Positions 13,668-24,354 of a stretch of DNA of 64,000 nt are shown here, one piece after another. How positions within the stretch are numbered: the first letter of the stretch is position 1; every line of letters begins with the position of its first letter. Made by a program: the position numbers and the translations under genes. The stretch is from Phallusia mammillata. Its lineage: Eukaryota > Chordata > Ascidiacea > Phlebobranchia > Ascidiidae. Below the pieces are notes generated by a model. That model saw nothing but the letters and a program-made list of their open reading frames with translations. It did no database searches and was not told the DNA's origin. The stretch spans positions 308,930 through 372,929 of the forward strand of contig QLIY01000024.1 in the NCBI GenBank assembly GCA_003260075.1, read 5' to 3'.

Positions 13668-14132
13668 TAATGCTACTTTTTGAATCACAAACAATAGATG
13701 CCACTATTTTGTAACAATTGAGTTTGGCATCAATCGATTGAAAGCAATATACCGTATTTATTCGATTGTAAGCCGCGCCTTATAAAGTGTTCTCCCTAAG
13801 GTTTGTGCAGCTTTCAATCGAGGGCGGTTTGCGTTTAAAATTCGCTTACACGTACAGACTATACGTTGATATAAGTTCTGCTGCGCACAGTTATCAACAT
13901 GACTAAAATATAGGCAAACAATTATACCATGTAACAACAAAATCACGTGTAGTGAAACAATAGTATCAAATTTTGCGGCTTACAATCTTACAATATTTTT
14001 GTGACACCTCAATATGCGGCTTACGACCAAGGGTGGTAACAATCTAGTAATACGCTACTTGTAGAATCACAAACAATAGATGCAACTATGTCGTAACAGT
14101 TGTGTTGGTATAAATCGATTCAACCAATATAT
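13668..14132. repeat. Pair of about 80-bp direct repeats flanking a small element
   Basis: The block 13668-13750 (containing CACAAACAATAGATGC and ATCGATT) recurs at about 14047-14132 with some 80% identity. Between them lies a segment that begins ACCGTATTTATTCGATTG and contains several AAGCCGC-type motifs. A related motif pair occurs at about 40143-40225. The arrangement looks like a small retro- or DNA element with long direct ends, family unknown. Confidence 0.55.
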
Positions 14133-15534
14133 GTGGTTATCAATTACATTTTTCTTTGAAGCTTGTATAGTAAAGAGGTCAAAATATCGATACATATTGA
14201 CTTAGTGTTTAAAATACAACCAGTTACACCGATTTTTCTTGGCCACGCAAATATGTTTAGTCGGGTTTTGACGCGTTTGTAACCTTTTGATCAACAATGG
14301 CACCCAACAGCTGCGTGACATCCGCAAGAGACTATTCAAAAGCGCAGCAGGCATGTACTGACTGATAAACGTTACTGCGCATGGTACAGTTGCTACCAGT
14401 TTTAAGTTTATTTTGCTTGGTGAAAGATTTCGTTTAGGATTGAGTTGTTTAAAAAGTAAACCAGTTAAAAGTCATTGAAGTTACATTTGGAAACGGTCAT
14501 CTAAAGTTTGTAAACATTTTGCACAATTCCATTAGAAACAAACGTTTGTAATTTCCTCACTGGTTTAGTATGTTTGAAAGTTATAACCGTTTCTACCAAG
14601 CAGAACATAGTCAAAACTAACTAAAGAAAAGTGTAGCTGATTTTTGATTCAAGTTTGAACACAAAAACAGTTAAACAAAGAAATTGAGTTGTGGCAACAA
14701 AAGCTAAATCACGCTTGTTTGTTGTGCCGAATTTAAGTCTTCAACAGTAACTAGACCTGGCCTTTGTCTGCAATGTAAGCAAACTTTTATTCAAGGCTTA
14801 TGAGTAGTCTAGCATTTCACTGCTTGGTATGAGTTTGAAAGATAAAGTTCCTTTACTGCTAGACATTTTACCGTCCTTAAAAAAACTGACTCTTATTACG
14901 CAGTCCTAGTTTTTGGACATAGCAAGTCATAGGTTTTGATTATGGTGAAGTATGAGATGATTGTGTTGATGGAAATCTATAAAGGTTTAAAACAATTGAT
15001 CCAAAGAACACGAATTTAAGATTGTTTGAAGTATTCACTTTTGTGACAAAAAAGTGTTTTCTTGTCAAATCACCAAAAAAGCTATAATTTTGGTGCTATA
15101 CTATGCAGCGCAATTTAGTGTTTTATTGATAAACAAGATCTAACCAGGCAATGGCAGACACAGGAAATTGCTTGAGTCAAAAGGTCTTACTTCGTGTTCC
15201 GGATACGTCAATCAACCCTACCAGTGGTTTTTCAGAGATTGCACAGGCAATAAGCTTATTTAGTCAGATTAAAACAACAGTAGAATAAATGACCGGTTTC
15301 GTGCATATTCCAGGAAAATGACTCCAAGTGTTGTAATGGAAATAATATACTTTTACATAAGCTACAAAAGCTAATATTATACAGACACAAAATAGGGCTT
15401 AGTAACAAACGTTTATGTTGTGTCTTTCCTAATGTGAACTATTTTTATTTTCGAGGTTTTACATCTGTTTAAACAAGTGCAAAACGCACTTTAAATGAGG
15501 TTATGAAGACACAAGTGTAGCATAAATTAGCACA
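14133..15534. other. Upstream region of the GCNT gene
   Basis: No exon is recognised. The 5' untranslated region and promoter of the GCNT gene should lie here, but no clear TATA box or other element can be assigned. Confidence 0.4.
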
Positions 15535-15988
15535 ATGTTCAAGTATTGGACACGTAAAATGCCCAAAGCACCAGCGATGTTGGCCTTGTGTCTCACGTCA
15601 GTCTTTGTTTACGTGGCAATACATCGTAATTTCAAGTTGGTCTCATCCAACAAAGCGGTGACCTTGAGTTCAAGAAGTCAAATAACGTCGGAAACCACAG
15701 AAGCCAAAGTTTTTGAGGAAAAAGCTCTTGTAAATGATGAAATGTGCCAAGGACTTTTGTACGGCACGGCTGCTGGGAATAAAACAGCCCATTTGCCCGA
15801 TGATACAAAGGATCAGCAGGTGTTAGATGTCATGCAAAAGGGATGTAAAGAATTTAAGAAAAGGTAATAAATGAATACAAATTCAGTGTTTTTTTAAGGT
15901 GTTAAATTTCTGCAGCGGTTTCCCAACATTTGCCAGTAGCCGAATAAATAATTCGTTTAAGCAAATATGGCTATTTTTTGGTATTTAA

Positions 15989-16074
<86 letters not shown>

Positions 16075-19000
16075 CTACTCACCCAAACCAAACCTTAAAA
16101 AAACCCTGAATACAATTATAGCTTTGTTGCCAAATGTACATGATGCATACCCTATTTCCTTTTGTACATGATGCATACCCTATTGCGGTTTTGTTAAAGG
16201 CGGTAGAATGTTGCTTCAATTGCTTGTGAGGATGTCTGTCTGTCGTCGCTAACTGTTTCCTTAGGCTGTTAGAAGACTCGCGCAGAACTCGTAAAGCGGC
16301 GATCTGACTTTATTAACGGGACGGTGTACTAAAAGTCAGGGACTAAGAGGCCAAGATGATAAACGTAAGAGTAAGGGGGCGAAACGAAACATACAAGGGC
16401 TTTTAAAGAATACAAACACGTGGCACGAAATACATTGAAGAATAAATGCCGGGACACTAAATAACACGAACAGGTGCACAACAAGATACACAAGTGTCTT
16501 GACACAAGTTACTAAAGGAAACAGCGACGAGCTTATCCTCAACACACTAACACACAACGAGTAAATCCAAAACACGCGGGCGGTACGAAGCAAAATGCAC
16601 ACAATCTTGGACTCTTGGAAGTTATATTTTTTAATTCACCATTAATTATACATGTATTGTTTTTTCATCTTGTTTGCTACAGTTTTAACAGGGTAAAAAT
16701 CATTACCTTGTGTATCTAACACAGATATTTATTTGAAATCAACGAAAACGACACTTACATCACAGAAGATGAAAAGAATTATCCGATAGCGTTCAGTATT
16801 CTTGCCCACCGCTATAGCCATCAGCTCATCCGACTGCTAAGTGCAATCTACGCACCACAGAATGTTTATTGTATTCACCTGGATACCAAAACACCTAAGC
16901 CAATGCAAAAGCTGGTGGATCAGCTGAACTCCTGTTTTCCAAACGTTTTCAGGTGTGCCAAGATCAATAAAATATATTACTTGTGTTTTACCCTTTGTAG
17001 TGACTAAGAGGAAAAAATACGTTCATTTTACCTTTAAAAATTAAACATTTTTTTCTGAAAACGCTTTTGTTTTATTTAACTGATGTAAACAATAAAGTGA
17101 ATAAAAAAATAATTTTGGACATTCAAAACGAAATTACAGAAACTATAAAATTAAACAAGTACCCAAGAAAAAAATGAGAACATTTCTTCAAAATAAGGAC
17201 AAACCTCAGGACATACCAACACGGACTATTTTGGTTTTTAGGCTTCGCCCATCTTTATTCAATTTGTTGTGTAAAATTTTGGTGTATAGGTCCAGTAAAA
17301 GCGAAGATGTGGTTTATGCCGGATTTTCTCGTCTTCAAGCGGACATAAACTGTATGAACGATCTGCTGGATCACAAAAACAGCTGGGTACATCTCATCAA
17401 CCTATGTGCACAGGTAGGCTGTTTTGTATCGCGTGGATCGTATCATTAGACTTTATAATCAATTCACAACATAATTGTGCCTTGCCACATGGGAATGCTT
17501 GGGAGACCGGATTGATTAGGTGTGACGCCTTTAATAATCCTGGTGTACTATGATTTATATATAAATCATATATATATATGAGTGTGTTGTGATCGCTGGT
17601 CTACATGGACGCTTCAGAGCTGATCCCAGTATGAATACATTCATCTTACCTGAGCAATAGTCGAACTGGCGATCCCCTACTACAGGCAAACGGTGCTTGT
17701 GATTCGACTTTCAGCGGGTTCACCACTGAGCCCGTGCAGCTCAGATGGGAGATCTCGAGTCCCAGAAAGATTCCTTTAGTGGGTTCGAATTCCAACTCTG
17801 GATATATTTTTCTAGCTTGTGCCTTGTCATGTAGGAATGCTTGGCAGATCAGCTTGATTTGGTATGACGCCTTTCATGAGTCTGACTTATGATACATTCC
17901 ATAACTGTTAAGTTTTTTCGGCGTACACTGGGTGTAAATACAAAAAACGGCATCAGGATTTATCTAACGCGTTAACTTTGTTTTCTATGTACAGGACTAC
18001 CCCTTAAGCACCAACTTTGAGATTGTACAACAGTTAAAAGTGTTGAAGGGTCGAAACGCGATTGGTGGTCACCTTCCTGGAGAACAAGATTTAGAACGAA
18101 CGACATACGTGTACAGGTATAAAGATATACTATTTCTAGACAACAAAATCATACGTAAGGTTGTAAAACGCATCGGAATGGAACAAAAGTGACAGAAAAC
18201 TTATTGTAGGAGCCAGATCCCTACATTTTGTATTGGTTTGCACAGAGTTGTAAGTCGGGCATAGCTTTTTGAGTTGGTTTTGATTTTACATTTTAAAAGC
18301 GCTTTGCTGAATTCAGGCTAGAATTATAACTTGCGTTATGAATTTTACTTTAGTTAAATGTACATGCGAACAAAAAGTATTAATTTATTGTGTACAGCCC
18401 GTACATCTATATGTAGTATAGACCTGAATCTAAACTTTAATTCAGAGAAAAACTATTTGGGATTTGTATTCGAAAGCGTCCCGAATTCGAACTTCATAAA
18501 GCAAATCTCATTAATTTGTCCCAAATACCAATGCAGGTGCCAACAAAATGATTTGTGTATTAATACCATTGTAACCAGACTTAAGAGTTTAATTATCTAC
18601 ATGTGAAAGGATTTACAATGTAGGTGTAATAGTTTTTTTTATGTCAACCAGAATCCACAACATTACAAACAAGAACGGAAAAGTAGAAAAATCCATCATG
18701 AAAACAAGTAAACTCAAGTCTCCGGCTCCACATGGCATTACAATTTACAAAAACCTTGCATACAATGTCTACGCTCGGACGTTTCTGAAATGGGCGTTAA
18801 GAGACAGTAAAAAGGCCAAGGATTTTCTGGACTGGTCAAGGGACACCTACAGCCCCGATGAGCACTACTGGCGTTCCCTGGAAGACCTAAAAGAAGATGT
18901 CCCAGGAGCCGGTTTCAGAAAAGATCAATGGCAGGTTTCACGTTACATACAATGGGGAGGGTCGCCAAAACCTTGTAAAGGTGAGTAAAAATTTCTAGGT

Positions 19001-21265
19001 ATAGCCTACGCCCAGTGGTAGGATCCAGCCGGTTCGCACCGGTTCTATAGAACCGTCTCACGAAATTTAATGAGATCAGTGAACCGGTTAGCATTACTGG
19101 TTACAGTGAATGGACTTTTTGTAACTTTTTGTAAACCGGCTAAAAAATATGACTTTTGTGATAGAACCGACTGACAAAGTATTTGAATCCCACCACTGCC
19201 TACGCCCTATGTTTGTTTGTTTCAATTTATCCTCGGCAACGCCTGAAAGCGTTACATATGTCAGTGGTTCTTGACATTTTGTACTTGCAAATCTACTTTA
19301 CAAAATTTTCAACACAACGCGATACCCGTCCAGCATATGTTTACAAACATAGAAACGACAACCAGAATTCATTTCGCATAATTTCACTATCAAAAGTCAA
19401 TAAGATAGTCAGCGCTTTAATTGAGCAGCTAATCAATAAAATCGCTTTCCCTGAAAGGGGCGCATATGGTTTTTGTCTGTATTTTTTGTCTGACGAGTGT
19501 TTTAATCGTCTTCACATTTACACACATGTTAGTTAGTTATCCAAAGTTTGACCCCGAATGACCTAGCGGTTCATCCACAGGCACCAAAACGAGCAACACA
19601 TACAAACAGCTAAGCTTACTAAACTACAGGATCACAACTACAGGTTTCATACTCTGTTGGTTGGTTCATTGTAAAGTATTTAAAATGATTTTGCAACATT
19701 TAGTTGGACTTTCGCTGCGCAGCATTCAAATTATTGGTTTCCAAACTTTTTTTTGTTATCGCGGCCCAAAAAAGGATACGTTGTTTAATGCTAAATATCT
19801 CAGCTAAAGCTTGATTTAACCAAAAAACACCAGTTTTATAAAATGTTGCGCGAACAATTGTCATCGTTTGTTACGTGTGAATAAATTAACAAGTATGGTT
19901 TGACACTGAAGACTTGTACATTTGACCACACTATGCACGTATATTGTCCCTTTCCACAATCTGAAATCAAATAAGATCACAGAAATACCTAAATAGATTT
20001 GGCGAAATACATTCATTGATAAACTTTGTTGATGCGGATTAAGTTCTCTTGAGTTGAGATGAGTGTTCTCGACTTCCTTAAAAGTGCTTGGCAACCCCTT
20101 AAGGGTCCGACTCACAGGTTGGGAAACAATGCGTTATATGGTCACAAAGAGTCCGCTGTAGAGCTACCGATTTTATTGTAATTATTAAAACATTTTTTGT
20201 AATGTATTAGCCCTAGTGCAATTTTATGTGCAAAATGATTTAGCAGGCCATACAGATACAAACCAGTGAAAAAAATCGGAAAAAATGAAAATGAAATGTA
20301 TATTTACAACTAACCATTTCATGATGTTATTTGTTTCGTTAACCTGAAAGGTTTTCAGTCGGCAGTTAATTTAACATGTTTTGGAAGTAAAATGTAAAGA
20401 AACAAAAGTTTCTTATATTTCCTGACAAAAATGTAGCAAATACGCCTTGGTTTAAATTGTTTTCACAGGGTTACATGAACACGCATGTTATCTAGCAACA
20501 AACTGTTAACAAGGCCACACACAATGGATTTACTTACAATTTGTTTTTGCAATCATTTTGCAGGCTTAGCTTGTTAAGAGAAATGTGGGAATAAATTCTA
20601 CCAAGTGAAAACTTTTTGATCCCCAGCGCCAAAAAGTTTCAATAAGCAAAAACTTTAAGATCAAAAACAAAACCGCTTGCGTTTAGAATAAAGGGGGGGG
20701 GGGTAAACAAGACGAAAACTTTTTGATCCCCAGCGCCAAAAAGTTTCAATCAGCAAAAACTTTAAGATCAAAAACAAAACCGCTTGCGTTTAGAATAAAC
20801 TGCAATGGAGATGTGTATAGACTATGTGTCGCAATTAAATGCATGATATCACATTACGCCAGGACCAGACCCATTGAAGGGGTCACACCAAAAAGCCGTT
20901 CACCAGGCATTCACAAATGACAAAGCGTAGGTTGGAAAAATCATGCAAAGCTTTCTCTAAATTTATTTAGTTTTGAATTCAGCTGCTACATTTTGGATTT
21001 CCAATTATTTCATATTTGACAAAAGCATCCATTCCCACAGTATTAATCACACAGCATTTTCCTTTTCGCAGGTTACTGGCGTCATTATATTTGCGTCTTT
21101 GGATCACGTGATCTCGAGAGGCTGACGAAATCGCCGCTGATGTTCGTCAATAAACTGGATGCGCATTTTGATTCACGGCCAATAGCGTGCTTAAGAAAGT
21201 GGCTGGATGAACGAAAACGACGAACGTTTGCCGTAAACTCTCCGAAATTGCCTTTACTACCGTGA
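15535..21265 (+). CDS. Core-2-type beta-1,6-N-acetylglucosaminyltransferase (GCNT family)
   Basis: Six coding exons: 15535-15863, 16725-16952, 17290-17413, 17995-18116, 18652-18980 and 21072-21265. They join in phase to 441 residues, close to vertebrate GCNT1 (about 430). Residues 11-29 form a signal anchor, as expected for a type II Golgi enzyme that adds GlcNAc in beta-1,6 linkage to O-glycan or I-antigen acceptors. Exon 2 holds the family core (YPIAFSILAHRYSH, then VYCIHLD). Exon 3 has GFSRLQADINCMNDLL and exon 4 the DYPLSTNFEIV block. Exon 5 has YSPDEHYW, whose Glu (about residue 338) corresponds to the catalytic base described for mouse C2GnT-L. Exon 6 has ICVFGSRDL and FVNKLDAHFD, then ends in a stop. 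The enzyme family uses no DXD motif, and none is needed here. A poly(A) signal AATAAA lies at 21658. Which GCNT subtype it is cannot be told from sequence alone. Intron 1 carries an 86-base G run. Confidence 0.94.
15913..16074. repeat. G86 homopolymer after a truncated hAT-like end
   Basis: An uninterrupted run of 86 G at 15989-16074 lies in GCNT intron 1. It is preceded by CAGCGGTTTCCCAAC at 15913, a typical left end of the MITE family here. No matching right end is found. The exact length is unreliable in any draft assembly. Confidence 0.7.
17488..17910 (+). repeat. tRNA-derived SINE-like repeats in GCNT intron 3
   Basis: Two tail segments (GCCTTGCCACATGGGAATGC near 17489 and a similar one near 17820) surround a body with a GGTTCGAATTCC box at 17782, like the B box of a tRNA-type polymerase III promoter. 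The same tail and box occur at 26775-26925 in reverse and at 47320-47665. Confidence 0.65.
19013..19198. mobile_element. hAT-like MITE, 186 bp, in GCNT intron 5
   Basis: It starts CAGTGGTAGGATCC and ends GAATCCCACCACTG. A perfect 8-bp duplication CCTACGCC flanks it (19005-19012 and 19199-19206). Confidence 0.85.
20607..20799. repeat. Direct duplication joined by a G11 run, GCNT intron 5
   Basis: The 86-bp block 20607-20692 is repeated at 20714-20799 with one clear base difference (CAATAAGC versus CAATCAGC). The first copy stops exactly where a run of eleven G (20693-20703) begins. Confidence 0.85.
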
Positions 21266-21341
21266 TGATATTTTTCGTTACACTGTTTGAAACCGACGGG
21301 TTCATATTTATAACGTTTTATTTATAACGTTTTAAGTATGG

Positions 21342-21527
21342 TGATAGAGCTACTAACGTAAGAACTTACAGTAGCCAGGTTTCGGGATTTCTGATAGGTG
21401 GCGCAACGGAGCATAGGCGCTTACGGTAACAACAATTGCTGATTTAGCAAATTGCTAACTCCGTTGCGTCACCTATCAGAAATCCAGAAACCTGGCTACT
21501 GTGAGTCCTTACGTTAGTAGTTCCACC
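21342..21527. mobile_element. Fold-back MITE, 186 bp, in the GCNT 3' region
   Basis: Two arms of about 75 bp (about 21345-21414 and 21464-21527) are near-perfect inverted copies. The core is GAGCTACTAACGTAAG...CAACGGAG, with a short unpaired loop. The flanks AAGTATGG (21334-21341 and 21528-21535) form a target duplication of 8 or 9 bp. The same GAGCTACTAAC terminus marks the element at 56364-56677. Confidence 0.85.
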
Positions 21528-22342
21528 AAGTATGGCAATGTAGACCACTGCTCTTCAGCCTGTTTTTCTATTCTTTTTATGCATCCGTTGTTAAATTCCA
21601 TCCACTATTGTGAATAATATCACAGTTAGGGAGTAGTGGGGCTGGGTTTAGGACATGAATAAACCTTCCGCAAAAAACTCAAATGTGACACTTTTAAAAC
21701 AACGAAACTGTTTTAAAGTTGTGGTATGTACTAGTGATGCACCCACTGCAAATTACTCACACTTGCAAACTTTTGTGTTCATTATGTACCCTGGTTAAAT
21801 AACACTGAGTTGAAAATGTCGCACGGGAATGGTTGTAGACGTTTTTGCGTTTGTCTTCATTTTGTGTTTAAACTAATCAAACCAAGTTTGTTTAAGAAGC
21901 TAACTTTCTGTAGTTCGACATGCTTAATAGGAAACCACTTGTTTTTCAGGCCTACTGTTATATGGTTTAACCATGCCACACTGTGAACGAAGACTCTGGT
22001 AATACTGACTTTGCATTGTGTTTTATCTCGCAGAAAAACTTAAAATTTCAATGTGGTACATGTTGGAAGGGGGAAAATAATACTACGATCTTCACGTAAA
22101 CATTTGGTTTTCATGTATAATGAGTGTAAATATGTCAAAATATTTTGAGGGAATATCATTTAAGTCAGGCCGAATGTTATATGTGCATTTGTACCTTGTA
22201 AACTGAAACTAAAAGTGAAGCTTTATTTCTTGTCGCAATTGTAATTTAATGTTTACAACCGGGGCCCTCAAAGCTATTTATTTCGTGCGATTTTTATGTT
22301 CTTCCTCTATTTTATAGTTTAGTTGGCATGGTTGGTTTAGAT

Positions 22343-22925
22343 CAGTGGTTCTCAACCTTATGCAAATCGTGATCCTTTTTAAGTAACCCTCTGAAACCAT
22401 GCCACAAAAATTGAAAATGCGTACCTAAACACAGCGCCCACTATCCACTCGCAATAAATCCAAATTGGAAAGATATCTGCAACACACGTTTAATTCTGTG
22501 CAGATGTTTCTAGCCAGATGTTTCTAGCCACCCTACACATAGAATACAGGTAGCATCCGTTGGGGGGGGGGGCGCATTAAGAAAGAAAAGAGTTATGCCA
22601 CAATGCAAAGATAGCCTAAAGTATTTTGGCAGATGTTTCTAGCCACCCTACACATAGAATACAGGTAGCATCCGTTGAAAGGATAGCAAATTTGTTTTTG
22701 ATCAAGATCGCTGCGCAGATGACAAACAGATGAGAAAAAATCTACGACAAACCAGTTCGTTGAACCACAAGATTAAAGCTGAATCATCGGGACTTTTACA
22801 AACCCTCGGGCGGTTTTGTTCGCAAACCTGCTGCAAATCTGCAAGGTCAATGTTGGAACGTGATATTTTCACGCAGCATATGGTGCAAAGAATAACCTCA
22901 AAAAATAGAAATGCTATGAAATAAG
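22343..22925. repeat. Dispersed repeat, copy 1, with a G11-joined duplication
   Basis: It starts with a hAT-like left end (CAGTGGTTCTCAACC at 22343). The segment is colinear with about 23085-23580, and a piece of it with about 28910-29010, as seen in the GGGCGG(T/C)TTTGTTCGCAA and GCAAATCTGCAAGG motifs. Inside, the block 22515-22561 is duplicated at 22630-22676 and a run of eleven G (22562-22572) ends the first copy. Open frames crossing it are not genes. Confidence 0.6.
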
Positions 22926-23084
22926 AATTCGACCAAATCGTGAGATTAGGCTGTGCTTACTTTATGCACATGTGACTTTTTTTTCTATAACTCTGCGTGT
23001 TGTTTTTCAAAGTTGATATTACTCTGTCATAATTTTCATTGACACAATCAACTACAGGACAGCAAACTGTCAGGGCGGTTAATC

Positions 23085-23785
23085 TTTCATAGATCGTGAT
23101 CCCGTATAAGTACTCTCCGAAACCATTCCCAAAAAATTGAATATACGTACCAAAACACGCACAGCGCCCACTTTCCACTCGCAAAAAATCCAAAATTATT
23201 TTGTTAAGTTATTTGCAACACACCATTAATTTCGTGCTACGAAAGAAAATGTTTATGCCACAATGGAAAAATGGCTCTCTCTTGGCTAATGGTTTCTAGT
23301 GAACCTATACACCTGTGTCCCTCGAAACTACATGTCGCATCCTTTCAAAAGATGGCCATTTCGTTTCTGATCGAGATCGTTGTGCAGTTGACAAAAAAAT
23401 GAGAAAAAATCCACTACAAACAAGTTTGCTAAACTACAAGATTAAAGCTAAAATATGCGGGAATTTTACAAACCCTTGGGCGGTTTTGTCCGCAACCTGT
23501 TGCAAATCTGCAAGGCCAATGTTGAAACGTGATATTTTCACATATAATGCAAAACAACCTCAAAAAGAGAGATACTATAAAAAAATCATTGGACCACATT
23601 GTGAGAATGGGTTGTGTCTCTTTTATGAATGTATTTTTATGAATAAAAGAATTGAAAGTAAATATTACTTTGCCGTAATTTTCATGGACACATACAACCA
23701 CAGGACTATTGTTACGACGGTTGTGACCAGGGATAACATAAGCAATTTTGCAACAAATTCAAATGTTTTGTTTTTCAAAAAATAA
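23085..23785. repeat. Dispersed repeat, copy 2
   Basis: It is colinear with 22343-22925 over most of its length, with many substitutions. The long open frame 23315-23785 lies entirely within repeat sequence and shows no protein motif. Confidence 0.55.
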
Positions 23786-23893
23786 AGTTTAAACAACTAA
23801 AAAAAATAGGCGGCTTCCTAATAAAGACGGCTATAGTCTCTTATTTTATTTTTTATTTTTTTTATTTCCTGTTTGTTGATCGTTTTATTTCAG

Positions 23894-24000
23894 TTGATAC
23901 TCAAAAGATCAGTCAATTCACGAACCGCACGCGTTTCAAGTTTTTAGAACCGGCCGATCATCTTGGCGACGAAGCAGATTTCCTAAAGAAAGAAGCTTAA
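23894..24000 (+). other. Possible orphan or alternative terminal exon
   Basis: A good acceptor (TTTTATTTCAG, ending 23893) is followed by an open frame of 34 codons and a TAA stop. The peptide contains TNRTRFKFLEPADHLGDEA. The acceptor phase is compatible with direct splicing from GCNT exon 5, which would replace the normal last exon. There is no family match and no counterpart upstream of the second collagen-like gene, so it could equally be chance. Confidence 0.2.
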
Positions 24001-24141
24001 CCACAGAAACTACGAGCCAATATCATAACAAAGCCGTGTACAGCAAAATCACGACGAAAATTAACAGCCTGCAGCTACAAAACAACAAAAGCCTTGTTTG
24101 AAAAACGAAGTTGCGAAAAACAATAAAAAATAAAAATCGGG

Positions 24142-24148
24142 TATAAAA
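24142..24148 (+). promoter_or_regulatory. TATA box of collagen-C4-like gene A
   Basis: TATAAAA sits in the context ATCGGGTATAAAA followed by CTGCACCAAAAACGA. The same block of about 40 bp precedes gene B at 29325, so the core promoter was duplicated with the gene. The start codon follows about 205 bp later. Confidence 0.7.
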
Positions 24149-24354
24149 ACTGCACCAAAAACGACAATGCTCAATAGCTGTGATTTTTGGTTCAAAAATT
24201 AGTTTATTGCACAGTTTGTTGACAAGCGTTACCTTCATTTAAAATTTTTATACAGGGCGACTCAAAGTTTAAAAAAGGACGACGTAAATTTGATGACATC
24301 ATTTTTCAGAAACTGTACTAGACACCAAAGCATTCCTTTAGTTTTTTTCAAAGA

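Noticed and set aside
23315-23785. Open frame of 156 codons
   Set aside because: It lies in a dispersed repeat with diverged copies that do not keep the frame.
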